Assembly (NCBI RefSeq): GCF_000508165.1
Contig: NZ_AYOZ01000016.1
Span: 1 to 34,791, forward strand
Origin: Marinomonas profundimaris
GTDB taxonomy: Bacteria > Pseudomonadota > Gammaproteobacteria > Pseudomonadales > Marinomonadaceae
DNA length: 34,791 nt
Direction: 5' to 3'
Shown here piece by piece: positions 34,571 through 34,791 of the stretch. Below the pieces are notes generated by a model. It ran no database searches. It was not told where the DNA came from and saw only the letters and a program-made list of their open reading frames with translations. The first letter of the stretch is position 1. Each line of letters starts with the position of its first letter. A program made the position numbers and the translations under genes.

Positions 34571-34791
34571 CAGTAACCTCGTTTTAAACCGTCAAAAGGG
34601 AAACACACGTTATTATCGACATAAACAAGACAAAAGCGACTTTTTAATGTGATAGGAGTGGATAAGCATCTAAGTTATTAACAGTATAGGAAAAACGTAT
34701 TTTTTCTTCGGTGTATAAACAGATCCGCTAACTTCTTTCCAATACGTTCCCAAGCGCTTTTATCAGTCACTTATTTCAGACGTAAAAAAGC
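34571..34791. other. Right-end intergenic region
   Basis: No gene is supported. It is AT-rich and upstream of the phosphotransferase. On the minus strand a 30-codon frame with a GTG start (34770-34678) has protein-like composition (starting TDKSAWERIG), but it has no ribosome site and an in-frame stop just upstream. It could be a gene remnant or chance. Confidence 0.4.

Noticed and set aside
34678..34770. Minus-strand 30-codon frame with protein-like sequence
   Set aside because: No ribosome site and a stop just upstream; too short to call a gene or pseudogene.
1..34791. CRISPR array, prophage, insertion sequence, rRNA or tRNA
   Set aside because: No regular spaced repeats, transposase, integrase, phage structural genes or recognisable RNA genes were found.

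Overview
The window looks like chromosomal DNA of a marine gammaproteobacterium, most likely an Oceanospirillales member near Marinomonas. This is inferred from gene content, moderate base composition judged by eye, and closeness of SfsA, GuaA/GuaB, XseA, EamA and YefM/YoeB to E. coli-type proteins. There are no rRNA or tRNA genes, no CRISPR array, and no insertion sequence or phage that I can see. Genes are tightly packed, mostly with clear Shine-Dalgarno sites.

Layout. 1-280: unassigned AT-rich DNA. 281-5720: housekeeping block of sfsA, guaA and guaB (minus strand) with divergent xseA. 5846-6408: a YefM/YoeB toxin-antitoxin pair with a clear operator. 6472-12699: a membrane histidine kinase and sigma-54-type response regulator (minus strand) facing a cyanide-insensitive-type cytochrome bd operon (plus strand). 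That operon has a short membrane protein before cydA (not previously listed as a gene here) and a DUF2474-like 44-residue protein after cydB. 12717-19043: a bidirectional terminator, a 24-bp tandem repeat, a TAXI-type TRAP transporter, and its likely control genes (periplasmic binding protein, histidine kinase, OmpR-type regulator). 19313-23023: an EamA exporter, a bacterial voltage-gated-type ion channel, a small unknown protein, a short MscS channel and an AEC carrier. 23093-30587: a FrcBCA-type sugar ABC importer with a second binding protein and a hybrid kinase/regulator pair. 30711-34570: a 2Fe-2S protein, the HrpB helicase and an APH/choline-kinase-like phosphotransferase.

The most interesting signals are regulatory and small-protein ones. 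Upstream of the cytochrome bd operon there is a GG-N10-GC sigma-54 promoter (9851-9867), an inverted repeat about 90 bp upstream of its predicted start, and an FNR/Anr-like box just downstream. The divergent gene pair encodes a GAFTGA-containing sigma-54 activator, so a dedicated two-component control of a bd oxidase is a testable model. Upstream of the TRAP binding protein, a perfect 9-bp direct repeat with an 11-bp period sits next to a promoter with a good -10 and poor -35, as expected for an OmpR-type activator. The ion channel carries the filter TFEDWTD, which resembles the engineered calcium-selective CavAb filter more than natural sodium channel filters.
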